Assembly (NCBI GenBank): GCA_963710735.1
Contig: CAVQBN010000024.1
Coordinates: 1-64,000 of the forward strand
Source: FEN-1297 sp963710735
GTDB lineage: Bacteria > Bacteroidota > Ignavibacteria > Ignavibacteriales > Ignavibacteriaceae
DNA: 64,000 nucleotides
Direction of reading: 5' to 3'
The notes under the pieces are model-generated. The model was not told the DNA's origin. It saw nothing but the letters and a program-made list of their open reading frames with translations, and did no database searches. Below are positions 48,860 through 57,975 of the stretch, one piece after another. The number at the start of each line of letters is the position of its first letter. Within the stretch, counting starts at the first letter, position 1. The position numbers and the translations under genes are program-made.

Positions 48860-49765
48860 ATGAAAAAATTTGATTTAGGAATAGCATACGTATGGGAATA
48901 TGATGATGATTTTATAGCTCTTATTGAAGAAGCTTTCCATGATGCCGGCCTTTCTACATTCCAAGTTTGTTATCATAACATCCACGAAGTGACACAACGA
49001 ATTCAAAATAAAGAACTTGCGTTTAGTTTTTATCTAGACCGCGCGTGGGATGTTGAAGAAAAGTTCGAAGAATTGGGAAAAATTTTAAATAAAAAGAAAA
49101 CTGAGATTTTTAACCCTTATAGTAAAGTGACTCATGCAATTGATAAAGCCAGCATGCATTTGGAATTTATAACTGCAGGTTTGAATGTCCCTCACTCTAT
49201 TATAATCCCTCCGCATAGTGAAAAGGAAGAGATTTATTTATCGATTGACGACCTTGCAATATTAGGAAGGCCTTTTATTATAAAACCGTGTAATACAACC
49301 GGCGGAGGCGTGGGAGTCGTTACGGGAGCAGAAACATTAAAAGAAATTTTTGAAGAAAGGATGACAAATACAGATGACAAATATATACTCCAAGAAAAAA
49401 TATACCCGTCTTTTTTCGATGGGAAAAGAGCATGGTTCCGATCTTTCTGGGCATTCGGCAAATCGATTCCAGTCTGGTGGGATGACCAAACTCATCTTTA
49501 TGCAGAATTGACTCGCCAGGAAATAGAAAATTTTAAATTAAGGAAACTATTCCATATCACTAAAACAATAGCCGAAAAGACACAGCTTGATTTTTTTTCA
49601 ACTGAAATTGTAAAAACGATAGACAACAAATTCGTTGTAATAGATTATGTAAATGATCAATGTGATATGCGGTTAAGCTCTAAACATCGAGATGGAATTC
49701 CTGATGTTATTGTTAAGCAGATTATAAATAATATGGTTAAAAAAGTAATAAAATTAAAAAGGTGA
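48860..49765 (+). CDS. ATP-grasp ligase-like protein
   Basis: A 301-residue protein from the ATG at 48860; a TTG at 48839 extends the frame but adds no recognisable sequence. ATP-grasp marks are GRPFIIKPCNTTGGGVGV (Lys and Gly-rich loop), YILQEKI and the late acidic site STEIVKTIDNKFVVIDYVNDQCDM. The family joins a carboxylate to an amine or thiol through an acyl-phosphate; relatives include D-Ala-D-Ala ligase and peptide-tailoring enzymes. No partner gene indicates the substrate. Confidence 0.8.
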   Translation: MKKFDLGIAYVWEYDDDFIALIEEAFHDAGLSTFQVCYHNIHEVTQRIQNKELAFSFYLDRAWDVEEKFEELGKILNKKKTEIFNPYSKVTHAIDKASMHLEFITAGLNVPHSIIIPPHSEKEEIYLSIDDLAILGRPFIIKPCNTTGGGVGVVTGAETLKEIFEERMTNTDDKYILQEKIYPSFFDGKRAWFRSFWAFGKSIPVWWDDQTHLYAELTRQEIENFKLRKLFHITKTIAEKTQLDFFSTEIVKTIDNKFVVIDYVNDQCDMRLSSKHRDGIPDVIVKQIINNMVKKVIKLKR

Positions 49766-49821
49766 AAAGAATAATCAATTCAGACTTATATCTTATAAGA
49801 ATCATTCCACAAAAAGTTTAA

Positions 49822-50220
49822 ATGCAAAAATTTCAAATGTTAATTATTCTAATCTTGATAACCTTAATCGCTTCTTTAGCTGTTTACCATTATTTATTTA
49901 GCATATATGAAGTTGAAGTAAAAGTGAATCCTAAAAATATTTACAGCGGCAAAAGTTCGGAAGTTACAATTTCAGTAATTCCTATAAACGCGATTGGTAA
50001 AAGAGCGCTTTATAGAAAAGTATATGCAAATTTTGATATCATCGAAGGAAAAAATTTGGCAGAAATAGTTTTAGAGGATAGAAATGATGGGAAATTGATT
50101 CTTCGAATTAAAGGCGAAGCGGGGAAAGTAGTTGTGAAAGTAAAGAGCGAATATGCGTTATTACCGTCAGAAATAGAGATTCCGATTTTACCTAACTTGG
50201 CTGAAAACATTAAATTTTAA
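49822..50220 (+). CDS. Small membrane-anchored protein of unknown function
   Basis: A 132-residue protein. Residues 6-28 form one membrane segment (MLIILILITLIASLAVYHYLF). The rest is beta-rich (VKVNPKNIYSGKSSEVTISVIPINAIG) and resembles a single Ig-like periplasmic domain. I do not recognise a family. It follows the ATP-grasp gene by 56 bp on the same strand. Confidence 0.65.
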   Translation: MQKFQMLIILILITLIASLAVYHYLFSIYEVEVKVNPKNIYSGKSSEVTISVIPINAIGKRALYRKVYANFDIIEGKNLAEIVLEDRNDGKLILRIKGEAGKVVVKVKSEYALLPSEIEIPILPNLAENIKF

Positions 50221-50303
50221 TCCAAATATTTTTGAATATTTATTGTTATTTTTTGTTTGTTGATTAAAAAGTAAAATTATTTTTGAATAAAATTTGAGGA
50301 AAT

Positions 50304-51074
50304 ATGAAAAAGTTACTACTGTTCTTCAATTTTATATTAATTTCTTCAACCGTAATGTTTGCTCAAGGTACAGCGGGAAGCGGAGCAAAATTTGAATATC
50401 GTTATTTGATAGATATGCCAACTGCAGGGATACTTAAAAAGGGATTTGTAGGTGTAACATCGGATGTTTTACCCCAGGGTGTTTTAATTGAAAGATTAGA
50501 AGTCGGAGTTTTTGATAATATTAGTTTCGGTATTTCTTATGGTGGTGCAGACATTATTGGTGCTGGCACACCTCAATGGTACAAATATCCGGGTGTTAAT
50601 ATTAGGTTCAGGGCTGTAAATGAATCGATGGCATTTCCTGCACTAACATTCGGATTTGATTCTCAAGGTAAAGGCGTTTATTTCGATTCTACAAGCAGAT
50701 ATGCAATAAAATCACCTGGTTTTTTTGCAGCAGCTAGTAAAAACTTTTCTTTTTTAGGTTATTTAAGTTTACATGGAACCGTAAACTATTCCCTCGAAAG
50801 TAAAGACGGAGAAGATTTTATAGATTTATCTGTAGGCGCAGAAAAAACAATCGGACAAAATGTATCATTAATAGGCGAATACGATTTTGCTTTTAATGAT
50901 AATGCTGATAAATATGGTGCTGGCAACGGTTATCTTAATGTAGGAATAAGATGGTCAATAGGTGAAGGTTTTACTTTAGGATTTGATTTAAGAGACCTTT
51001 TGGACAACAAAAAATGGAGTCCCTCAACCGCAGATAGAGCGTTAAGGATAGAATATATTAAAAGTATCTTTTAA
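50304..51074 (+). CDS. Small outer-membrane beta-barrel protein (YjbH-like)
   Basis: A 256-residue protein with a 20-residue signal peptide (ISSTVMFAQ). Alternating strands such as RLEVGVFDNISFGISYGG, VNIRFRAVNESMAFPALTFGFDSQGKGVYFDS and EYDFAFNDNADKYGAGNGYLNVGIRWSI fit a 10-12-strand barrel of the YjbH or exopolysaccharide-barrel type. GAGG precedes the ATG. No substrate can be given. Confidence 0.7.
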   Translation: MKKLLLFFNFILISSTVMFAQGTAGSGAKFEYRYLIDMPTAGILKKGFVGVTSDVLPQGVLIERLEVGVFDNISFGISYGGADIIGAGTPQWYKYPGVNIRFRAVNESMAFPALTFGFDSQGKGVYFDSTSRYAIKSPGFFAAASKNFSFLGYLSLHGTVNYSLESKDGEDFIDLSVGAEKTIGQNVSLIGEYDFAFNDNADKYGAGNGYLNVGIRWSIGEGFTLGFDLRDLLDNKKWSPSTADRALRIEYIKSIF

Positions 51075-51283
51075 TCACATAATAAAGCCTTTGTTAAACA
51101 TTTTGACAGGATAAATTGTCTAATGATTAGTTTAGAAAAAGTATTTGTAGTAAATTCTATACAAACAAGTTTAATTTAATGAACAAAAATTGATAAATGT
51201 TTTAAATCATAAGGTAAATTAAGGACTTTAATTGGGCTCGATTTTTGCGGATATTGTATTAGTTAATAAGTGGAGGAGTTGAA

Positions 51284-52423
51284 ATGAAAAATTTAAGAAT
51301 TTTGAGCGGAGTTATTTTAGTAATGACCGCTTTATTGTTTGGGGGTTGTTATACCCAACTTGCAATGCAGGATAATCCCTCAAATAATTATGGATACGAT
51401 AACAACAGTAACCAGGATAACGGGAATTATCAGACTTCTGCCGATTCTGCTTATGGTAACCAGTATGATAGTTTATCTGGAAATCAACTAGATTCTCAGA
51501 GTTATAATGGTTCAGGATCTATCAATAATTATTATATTAATAGCTCACCTTACTGGAGTGACTGGAATACTTACCCGAACTTATCATTAGGTTTTTATTG
51601 GGGTGGTTACTATAATCCGTACTATTGGAATTCATATTACAATTCGGGATGTTATTTCTGTTATTTTAATCCTCCTATTCTCTATTCATCTTACTATTAT
51701 AATCCATACTACTCTTCATATTATAATCCTTATTATTATGGTTATTATGGAAACTATTATGGAGGCTATTATAAAACATATGCTAATCGTTCAAAAGGTA
51801 CTTATAGATTAAGAAATAACGATGGATTAAGAGGTGAAGGAAGCCGGGGAATGATAACAGGTTCAGGTAGTGCAACATTGGTATCTGCTCCTAACAGCAG
51901 AACAAGAAATGTTTCCTCGAGAAATTCTACCGGTTCAAATGGAACAAGAAGATCTGAACCTTACTATTCTAATACCAACAATAGAAATATTACGGCTGCG
52001 GTTCCGGTAAGGGTTCAAAGTGCAGGTTATACTACTGAAAGGAACAGTACTAGCCGTGGAACTTACAGGCCTCAATATAGAAACAACAGACAAAGCAATT
52101 CAGGCACTTATCAAAATAATAGAGGCGAAACCAGAACTTATAATAATGCTCGGAGTCAAGGAAGATCTGAAACTAGGCAATCCACTTCTTCAACAAGGAA
52201 ATCATATACTCCGCCTCAAAGGACATATTCTCCTCCTCAGAGATCTTACTCACCACCGCAAAGGACATATTCTCCTCCTCAGAGGTCTTATTCTCCGCCG
52301 CAAAGGTCATATTCTCCTCCAGCCAGATCATATTCGGCTCCAACAAGATCCAGTTCACCTCCTGCACGCGCATCTTCCGGCGGTGGAAGAAGTAGTTCAA
52401 ATTCCAGTGGAAGGAGACGTTAA
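51284..52423 (+). CDS. Tyr/Asn/Ser-rich lipoprotein with YSPPQ heptad repeats
   Basis: A 379-residue lipoprotein with lipobox LFGGC. The mature part is of low complexity: an Asn/Asp/Ser-rich region, a Tyr-rich middle (YYNPYY, GYYGNYYGGYY; residues about 100-165), an Arg/Ser/Thr-rich part and a C-terminal run of about seven to nine heptads of the form [RK][ST]YSPPQ, then an Arg-ending Ser/Gly tail. It should be a disordered, positively charged surface or periplasmic lipoprotein. GGAGGAG precedes the ATG. It is 6 bp from a second GCYT lipoprotein. Confidence 0.75.
   Translation: MKNLRILSGVILVMTALLFGGCYTQLAMQDNPSNNYGYDNNSNQDNGNYQTSADSAYGNQYDSLSGNQLDSQSYNGSGSINNYYINSSPYWSDWNTYPNLSLGFYWGGYYNPYYWNSYYNSGCYFCYFNPPILYSSYYYNPYYSSYYNPYYYGYYGNYYGGYYKTYANRSKGTYRLRNNDGLRGEGSRGMITGSGSATLVSAPNSRTRNVSSRNSTGSNGTRRSEPYYSNTNNRNITAAVPVRVQSAGYTTERNSTSRGTYRPQYRNNRQSNSGTYQNNRGETRTYNNARSQGRSETRQSTSSTRKSYTPPQRTYSPPQRSYSPPQRTYSPPQRSYSPPQRSYSPPARSYSAPTRSSSPPARASSGGGRSSSNSSGRRR
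52200..52370 (+). repeat. 21-bp coding repeat for YSPPQRS-type heptads
   Basis: The phrase TATTCTCCTCCTCAGAG and close variants recur every 21 bases, encoding YSPPQR[ST]. Copies differ at silent sites (CCTCCTCAG, CCGCCGCAA), so the protein pattern is kept while the DNA drifts. The last units decay to YSPPAR, YSAPTR and SSPPAR. Confidence 0.85.
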
Positions 52424-52429
52424 ATCATC

Positions 52430-52957
52430 ATGAAAAAAAATCTGGTTATAATATTATTTTCATTTTTACTTACGGTTGGTTTAACCGGGTGTTATACCGT
52501 TTTATGGACGCCTAATGATAATTTCCCAACTGAAAGCAATTCAGATAACCAGAATGATGGATTTTATTCAGAAACTTATTATGGAGACTATGCGCCCTAT
52601 TATACTACTCCATGGTGGTATACAATAACACCACCTGCTTATTTAAGTCAACCGGCTTATGTTCGTGATACAAGCCAATCAGCTCAATTTTTAAGGAGCA
52701 GTGGAGACGGACGTGGAAGTGAGCCAAGAAATGTTTTGGCTACACCTCCAACAGCAAGAATAGAACCTACAAATACAGGCACAACAGGTTCTCCATCCAA
52801 TTCAGATAGAACAACAAATACATCTAGTTCTTCAAATGGGCAAAGGGTTGAAACTACAAATTCCGGGAATAATTCCTCAGCGAGGGCGGGGAATACAAAT
52901 AATAAAAATACAGTAAGAAATAATAACGGCAGCCGAAATACTGACGGGAGGCGATAA
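52430..52957 (+). CDS. Low-complexity lipoprotein, paralogue-like partner of the preceding gene
   Basis: A 175-residue lipoprotein with lipobox GLTGC followed by YT, as in the gene before it (GCYT). A short Tyr/Trp-rich part (YYGDYAPYYTTPWWYTITPP) is followed by an Asn/Ser/Thr-rich tail ending in RRs. The shared start and composition suggest that both arose from a common ancestor. Its stop overlaps the start of the next gene. Function unknown. Confidence 0.72.
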   Translation: MKKNLVIILFSFLLTVGLTGCYTVLWTPNDNFPTESNSDNQNDGFYSETYYGDYAPYYTTPWWYTITPPAYLSQPAYVRDTSQSAQFLRSSGDGRGSEPRNVLATPPTARIEPTNTGTTGSPSNSDRTTNTSSSSNGQRVETTNSGNNSSARAGNTNNKNTVRNNNGSRNTDGRR

Positions 52958-54402
52958 TGAAAAGCTCATATTCTTTTTATTCTAAGCTTGTTCTAACCTT
53001 AGCAATCATTTTTTATGGTTTTACCATTTATGCTCAAAATGCAAATGATGCGTTAAGATTAGGTGAACCGGGCTTGGGTTCTGATGCCCGTGCTTTGGGA
53101 ATGGGAAATAGTTACATTGGTTTAAGCGATGGTGCGGGAGCAGCTTTTTTTAATCCGGCAGGTTGGGCTTTATTAAAAAGCATAGAATTTACCGGTGGAT
53201 TAAGCTATGACAATTATAATAATAATACTACTTTTTTAGGACAAAATTCTATTTATTCAAACAGTGCTACAAGATTAAGTAATTTAAGTATTGCTCTTCC
53301 TTTTCCAACTCTTAGAGGAAGTATGGTATTTGCAGTTTCTTATCATACAAATAAAGACTTTACCGGGGCACTTAAATTTGATGGATATAACAATAGCAAC
53401 ACTTCATTAATTCAGGATCTTAATAATAATCTTTCAAATATTCCCTATGATCTTTATTTAACAGATACTAGTTTTAATACTGCAATAAATGGACATTTAA
53501 ATCAAAGCGGGAGTATTTTAGAAAGCGGTTCAATTCAAAATTGGACTTTTTCTGGAGCAATTGAAGCGTCTCAAAATCTTTTTATCGGATTAAATCTTAA
53601 TTTTATATCCGGAACATACAATAACAATAATAATTATTATGAAGATGATAATAAGGGAATTTATTCAAATATAGAATTAGACCCTGGAAATCCAGCCACG
53701 ATGGGATTTCAAACATTTAATTTAAATAGAGTGTTGAATTGGGATTTATCAGGATGGGATCTTAAGTTCGGAATGCTTTATCAAATTCAAAACAAAGCAA
53801 GAATTGGATTAACAGTTCAATTCCCCAAAACATATACTGTAAAAGAATCATTTACGGTAAACGGTTACAGTCAATTTAGCACAGGCCAGCAATATAATCT
53901 TTCTTCCTCCGCTTATAGCGATAAAGTTCAGTATGATATTGTTACTCCGTATGAATTAGGCGCCGGCGCTTCAGTTAATTTAGCAAGCTTAATTTTAAGT
54001 GCTCAGGCCACGTTGATTGATTATACTCAATTGAAATTTGATAACCCAGACGGTTTAAGTACGGAATACGTCAATACGCAAAACCAAAACATTAAAGATC
54101 AGCTTCAATCGGTAATTAACTACAACGTAGGCGCGGAATATACTTTCCCTCTTATAGGATTAAGACTTAGAGCGGGATATTTTGACCAGCCTTCTCCATA
54201 CCAGGGTGACCCTGCAAGTTATGGCAGGCAATATGTTACTGCCGGTATCGGTTTCTTAACTCAGGGTAATGTAGAATTTGATTTTGCATACGCACACGGC
54301 TGGTGGGATACGTACGGCGACAATTATAGTGTTAATGTTTCACGTACTAATCAAACCATTAAAGATGATCGTTTAATACTAAGCATGACTTATCATTTCT
54401 AA
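52957..54402 (+). CDS. FadL/PorV-like outer-membrane barrel protein
   Basis: A 481-residue protein. A signal peptide (ending IYAQ) is followed by the family opening LGEPGLGSDARALGMGNSYIGLSDGAGAAFFNPAGWALL, seen in OmpP1/FadL/TodX and in PorV-type T9SS barrels. Strands continue to the aromatic end LSMTYHF. FadL relatives carry hydrophobic compounds; PorV shuttles T9SS cargo. Sequence alone does not separate these. It is the third gene of a run with two lipoproteins and ends at a strong terminator. Confidence 0.82.
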   Translation: MKSSYSFYSKLVLTLAIIFYGFTIYAQNANDALRLGEPGLGSDARALGMGNSYIGLSDGAGAAFFNPAGWALLKSIEFTGGLSYDNYNNNTTFLGQNSIYSNSATRLSNLSIALPFPTLRGSMVFAVSYHTNKDFTGALKFDGYNNSNTSLIQDLNNNLSNIPYDLYLTDTSFNTAINGHLNQSGSILESGSIQNWTFSGAIEASQNLFIGLNLNFISGTYNNNNNYYEDDNKGIYSNIELDPGNPATMGFQTFNLNRVLNWDLSGWDLKFGMLYQIQNKARIGLTVQFPKTYTVKESFTVNGYSQFSTGQQYNLSSSAYSDKVQYDIVTPYELGAGASVNLASLILSAQATLIDYTQLKFDNPDGLSTEYVNTQNQNIKDQLQSVINYNVGAEYTFPLIGLRLRAGYFDQPSPYQGDPASYGRQYVTAGIGFLTQGNVEFDFAYAHGWWDTYGDNYSVNVSRTNQTIKDDRLILSMTYHF

Positions 54403-54411
54403 AATTAGACT

Positions 54412-54446
54412 ACCCCTTTTTCTTAAAAGCATAAAGAAAAAGGGGT
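54412..54446 (+). terminator. Rho-independent terminator after the FadL/PorV-like gene
   Basis: ACCCCTTTTTCTT and AAGAAAAAGGGGT form a perfect 13-bp stem with a 9-base loop, 10 bp after the stop, followed by TT. The A/T symmetry means that it can also work on the opposite strand. Confidence 0.85.
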
Positions 54447-54691
54447 TTCCTATATCTGCTTAATCAATATTCAGCTTTGTAATAGTAAGTATTATATCTG
54501 TAATTCATTACCCTTTTATTAATTCCTTTATCCGATTTCATTATTAAACATGTTTATATCATTATGATAAGCCATTATAATTTTTATAAAGATTAATTAA
54601 AAAAGGTAGCTGGTGAAACTTTAATAAATTAGCAGTAGTTTAAAAGTGTAAATAAATTACTGAGACAATTACATTTGTAATTAGTTTAATT

Positions 54692-55309
54692 ATGTCATCA
54701 AGGAAATACACTATTCACTACTCCAGAAATTTTAAAGTGGCTTTAATTATAAGTCTCACCTTAATTATATCCGTCTTTTATATTGCTCCGGATATTTCAT
54801 TCATGCATAATAATTCAGATACTACTCAACCAATAATATTTTTTTCAAGTGATGTTCCCCCAACAGTTCAATCTGAAGAATTAAAACAAACTTCCTCAAA
54901 TAAACCGCCAGAGCCAGCAATTTTACTTACGAGTAATTTGGAGCCAGCTGTTATATTAAAAGATATTGATATACAAAATAATGCATCAATTACTTCTTCA
55001 TCTAGAGGAATTGGAAATAGTAAGATAAATAAACCAGGTACATCTTCAGTTTCCCCGTTCATTCCAAGACAAATTTTAGAAGTTATCCCTAAAAAAGTTG
55101 AGGAAAACATTAAAGGGGTTATTAAGCTTTCATTAAAAATTGGAAAGGAAGGTAAGGTTGTTTCTTACATTGTTTTGGCAAACACAACAAACTGTCCCGA
55201 ATGTTTAAAGAATGTAATTGCAGCAATACACAAATCCGAATGGGAGCCAGCTTCTGTTAATGGAAATAAAATTGAGTATTGGATTGAAAAGTCCTACAAA
55301 TTTAATTAA
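54692..55309 (+). CDS. TonB-like energy-transducing protein
   Basis: A 205-residue protein with one N-terminal membrane segment (FKVALIISLTLIISVFYIA), a Pro/Ser-rich linker (about residues 40-125) and a C-terminal domain of the TonB type: IKGVIKLSLKIGKEGKVVSYIVLANTTNCPECLKNVIAAIHKSEWEPASVNG. TonB links the proton-motive ExbBD complex to outer-membrane receptors. No exbB, exbD or receptor gene is next to it, so it may be a TonB-domain protein with another role. Two Cys in TNCPEC are unusual. Confidence 0.72.
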   Translation: MSSRKYTIHYSRNFKVALIISLTLIISVFYIAPDISFMHNNSDTTQPIIFFSSDVPPTVQSEELKQTSSNKPPEPAILLTSNLEPAVILKDIDIQNNASITSSSRGIGNSKINKPGTSSVSPFIPRQILEVIPKKVEENIKGVIKLSLKIGKEGKVVSYIVLANTTNCPECLKNVIAAIHKSEWEPASVNGNKIEYWIEKSYKFN

Positions 55310-55373
55310 ATCAAATCTCGGTTAAAGCTAAGAAAAAAGTAAAAAATGGTAAAATATATGAGAAATACATTAT

Positions 55374-55402
55374 TTGACACATAGATATTAGTAAGCTATT
55401 TT
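55374..55402 (+). promoter_or_regulatory. Candidate sigma70-like promoter of rsgA
   Basis: TTGACA (55374-55379) and TATTTT (55397-55402) are separated by 17 bp, about 30 bp before the rsgA start. The match is good for the -35 and fair for the -10. Use of this promoter type by the host is assumed. Confidence 0.35.
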
Positions 55403-55433
55403 TAATGAAATTATTTAAATAATTATGGAGTAG

Positions 55434-56393
55434 GTGATAAAAGGGATCGTTTTTCGTATAGAGAGTAAAGATTATTATGTCTTACCGACAGATGGAGATC
55501 AAATAATTCGCTGTTCACTTCGCGGTAAATTTAAAAATGAATTTAAACTGAAAAAAGATAAGCTCTTTCATACGGATATTGCCGTAATTGGTGATTCAAT
55601 AGAATATGATATGAATGCAGACGGAACAGGCGTTATTCATAAAATAGATAAAAGGAAAAATTATCTCTCTAGAAAAGCACCAAAAATAAGAGGGGCAGGA
55701 TTTCGAGGTGAACGTCTTGAACAAATTATTGCTGCAAATATAGATAACCTTTTAATTTTCAGCAGTATTTTAGAACCGGTATTTAATAATAAAGTGTTAG
55801 ATAGACTAATTATAATGGGAGAAACTGCACACATCCCTTTAAGCATTATCATCAACAAAGCAGATCTCGATGAAAACGAAGCAGTAAAAGAATGGAAAGA
55901 ATTATACGATTCAATTGGGTATAAAGTTTTTATTACAAGTACATTTTCAAATCAAGGCCTAGATGATTTGAGAAAATCACTTCAGGGAAAGAAAAATTTA
56001 TTTTTCGGACATTCCGGAGTGGGTAAATCTTCTCTATTAAATAAATTATTTCCGGAATTAGAACTTAAAGTCGGAAAAATAAGTAGTTTTACTGAAAAAG
56101 GAACTCACACAACCGTAACTTCTATAATGATTCAAGTAGATGCAGACACATTTGTAATTGATACACCCGGAATTAGAGAAATAGAACCGTTCGGAATCAG
56201 AAAAGAAGATTTAGGCCATTATTTTATTGAATTTTCTGATTTTATTAATGAATGCAAATTTAATACTTGCATACATTATCATGAACCCGGATGTGCCGTA
56301 ATAGATGCAGTTGAAAAAGGCGCAATTTCTTTGCAAAGATATGAAAGTTATTTAAGAATACTTGAAACAATTGAAGAAGATATTAATTTTTAA
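55434..56393 (+). CDS. rsgA: Ribosome small-subunit-dependent GTPase A
   Basis: A 319-residue circularly permuted GTPase starting with GTG after GGAGTAG. An OB-fold comes first (about residues 1-65), then the G domain in the permuted order: INKAD (G4), GHSGVGKSSLLN (G1) and DTPGIRE (G3). The C-terminal zinc knuckle has CKFNTCIHYHEPGCAV. RsgA finishes maturation of the 30S subunit. It is followed by the menaquinone genes but 157 bp away, so it is probably a separate unit. Confidence 0.96.
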   Translation: MIKGIVFRIESKDYYVLPTDGDQIIRCSLRGKFKNEFKLKKDKLFHTDIAVIGDSIEYDMNADGTGVIHKIDKRKNYLSRKAPKIRGAGFRGERLEQIIAANIDNLLIFSSILEPVFNNKVLDRLIIMGETAHIPLSIIINKADLDENEAVKEWKELYDSIGYKVFITSTFSNQGLDDLRKSLQGKKNLFFGHSGVGKSSLLNKLFPELELKVGKISSFTEKGTHTTVTSIMIQVDADTFVIDTPGIREIEPFGIRKEDLGHYFIEFSDFINECKFNTCIHYHEPGCAVIDAVEKGAISLQRYESYLRILETIEEDINF

Positions 56394-56550
56394 TACAATT
56401 AAGGTATTCAAAATTAATATTTAATTACACATAGAAATACATTTAAAATAAGTGATGAATCTCATACCATATATTGGTCAATTCTGTCATTTTAGTTAGA
56501 TTATTAACCCTTTTTATTAAATTTATTATTTAGAAATATCAAATTTATAA

Positions 56551-57975
56551 ATGGAAGACCCGATCTCTAATTCTATAAATTCATTCTCTGAATTTTTAAC
56601 AGAAATGGAACCTAAGCTTAAAAAACGAAACTCCGGCGTCGTTTTGGTTAGTTTTGTTATGCAAACCGCAAATATTCCCTTTGAAAACAAAAACGATTTT
56701 TTACTAAAACTATATGAGAGATCATTTTACTTTGAAAAACCTAAAGAAGATTTTTCTATAATTGGAATTAATGAAATACTTACTATTTCTGAAAATGGCG
56801 AAGGCAGATTTGCAATTACAGATAAAAAAATAAAGGAATGGAAAAATAATTTTGTAAATAATTGGGAAACTATTCCACTTAAAAAAATTCCCTTATTTTT
56901 AGGGGCAATGAAATTTACTCCTGAACATAATGAAGAAATATGGCAGGATTATAATGATTCAACCTGGTTTGTTCCGGAAGTAATGTTATTAAAAGAAAAC
57001 AGCAATCAATATTTATTTTTTAATTTTACATATTCTCAAGGCACGTCAAAGAATTCAATTTTAAAAAAATTCCAAAATAAAGTTGAAAAAATATTTTCCG
57101 GTGAGTCAAGAAACGTAAGCTCGGACCAACCTAAGGTTATTGGAATTGAAGGCAATACGCCAAAAGATAAAAAGAAATGGAAAAATCTTGTCAGCGAAGG
57201 AATTCAAAAGATAAGAGAAAACCAAATAGAAAAAATTGTTCTTTCCAGAAAAGTACAACTAAAATTGTCCGAAGAACCAAATATGGATTATATCCTATCC
57301 AGATTAAAGTCTAGTTATCCCGAATGCTATTTATTCATTTATCATCACGGAAAATCATCATTTTTTGGTGCAACACCGGAAAAGTTAGCTGAATTTTCTG
57401 AGGGTAATGTTGAAATTGATGCACTCGCAGGTTCTGCTCCAAGAGGTTTGACTGATGATGAAGATAAAAAAATTGAGGATGAATTATTAAAGGACAGTAA
57501 AAATTTAAGTGAGCATAATTTTGTTGTTACGCATATAAAAAGTTCTATAATAAATTTAACTAATGATTTAATATTGGATGAGAATCATAAAATAAAAAAA
57601 TTGGCTAACATCCAGCATATTCTAACAAAAATTACTGCTAAAATAAATGCACCGAATACTATGTTAAATTTATTGAAAGAACTGTATCCAACCCCTGCAA
57701 TTTGCGGGAATCCGAAAGACACTTCACTTCATTTAATAAAAAAAATGGAAGGCTACCGACGCGGTTTATATTCTGGAATAATCGGCTGGTTTAATTTTAA
57801 TGACGAGGGAGATTTTGCAGTTGCTATAAGATCGGCTTTATCAACAAACAACAAAGTAATTGCATTTGCAGGTTGCGGAATAGTGGAAGACTCGGATCCT
57901 GAAAGTGAATTTAAGGAGACTGAGTTAAAACTTAAAACTATCATGTCTTTATTTATAAATGAAAATAAAAATTAA
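56551..57975 (+). CDS. menF: Isochorismate synthase
   Basis: A 474-residue chorismate-binding enzyme. The C-terminal half carries KIVLSRKVQLKL, FFGATPEKLAEF, DALAGSAPRG, SEHNFVVTHIKS, YPTPAICGNP, and EGYRRGLYSGIIGWFN with the Mg2+ site in DSDPESEFKETELKL. It converts chorismate to isochorismate, the first step of menaquinone synthesis. A siderophore route is unlikely because menD overlaps by 17 bp and the rest of the menaquinone genes follow. Confidence 0.94.
   Translation: MEDPISNSINSFSEFLTEMEPKLKKRNSGVVLVSFVMQTANIPFENKNDFLLKLYERSFYFEKPKEDFSIIGINEILTISENGEGRFAITDKKIKEWKNNFVNNWETIPLKKIPLFLGAMKFTPEHNEEIWQDYNDSTWFVPEVMLLKENSNQYLFFNFTYSQGTSKNSILKKFQNKVEKIFSGESRNVSSDQPKVIGIEGNTPKDKKKWKNLVSEGIQKIRENQIEKIVLSRKVQLKLSEEPNMDYILSRLKSSYPECYLFIYHHGKSSFFGATPEKLAEFSEGNVEIDALAGSAPRGLTDDEDKKIEDELLKDSKNLSEHNFVVTHIKSSIINLTNDLILDENHKIKKLANIQHILTKITAKINAPNTMLNLLKELYPTPAICGNPKDTSLHLIKKMEGYRRGLYSGIIGWFNFNDEGDFAVAIRSALSTNNKVIAFAGCGIVEDSDPESEFKETELKLKTIMSLFINENKN

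Noticed and set aside
52200..52370. CRISPR-like or intergenic direct repeats
   Set aside because: The 21-bp units are contiguous, have no spacers, stay in frame and encode YSPPQRS heptads of a lipoprotein.
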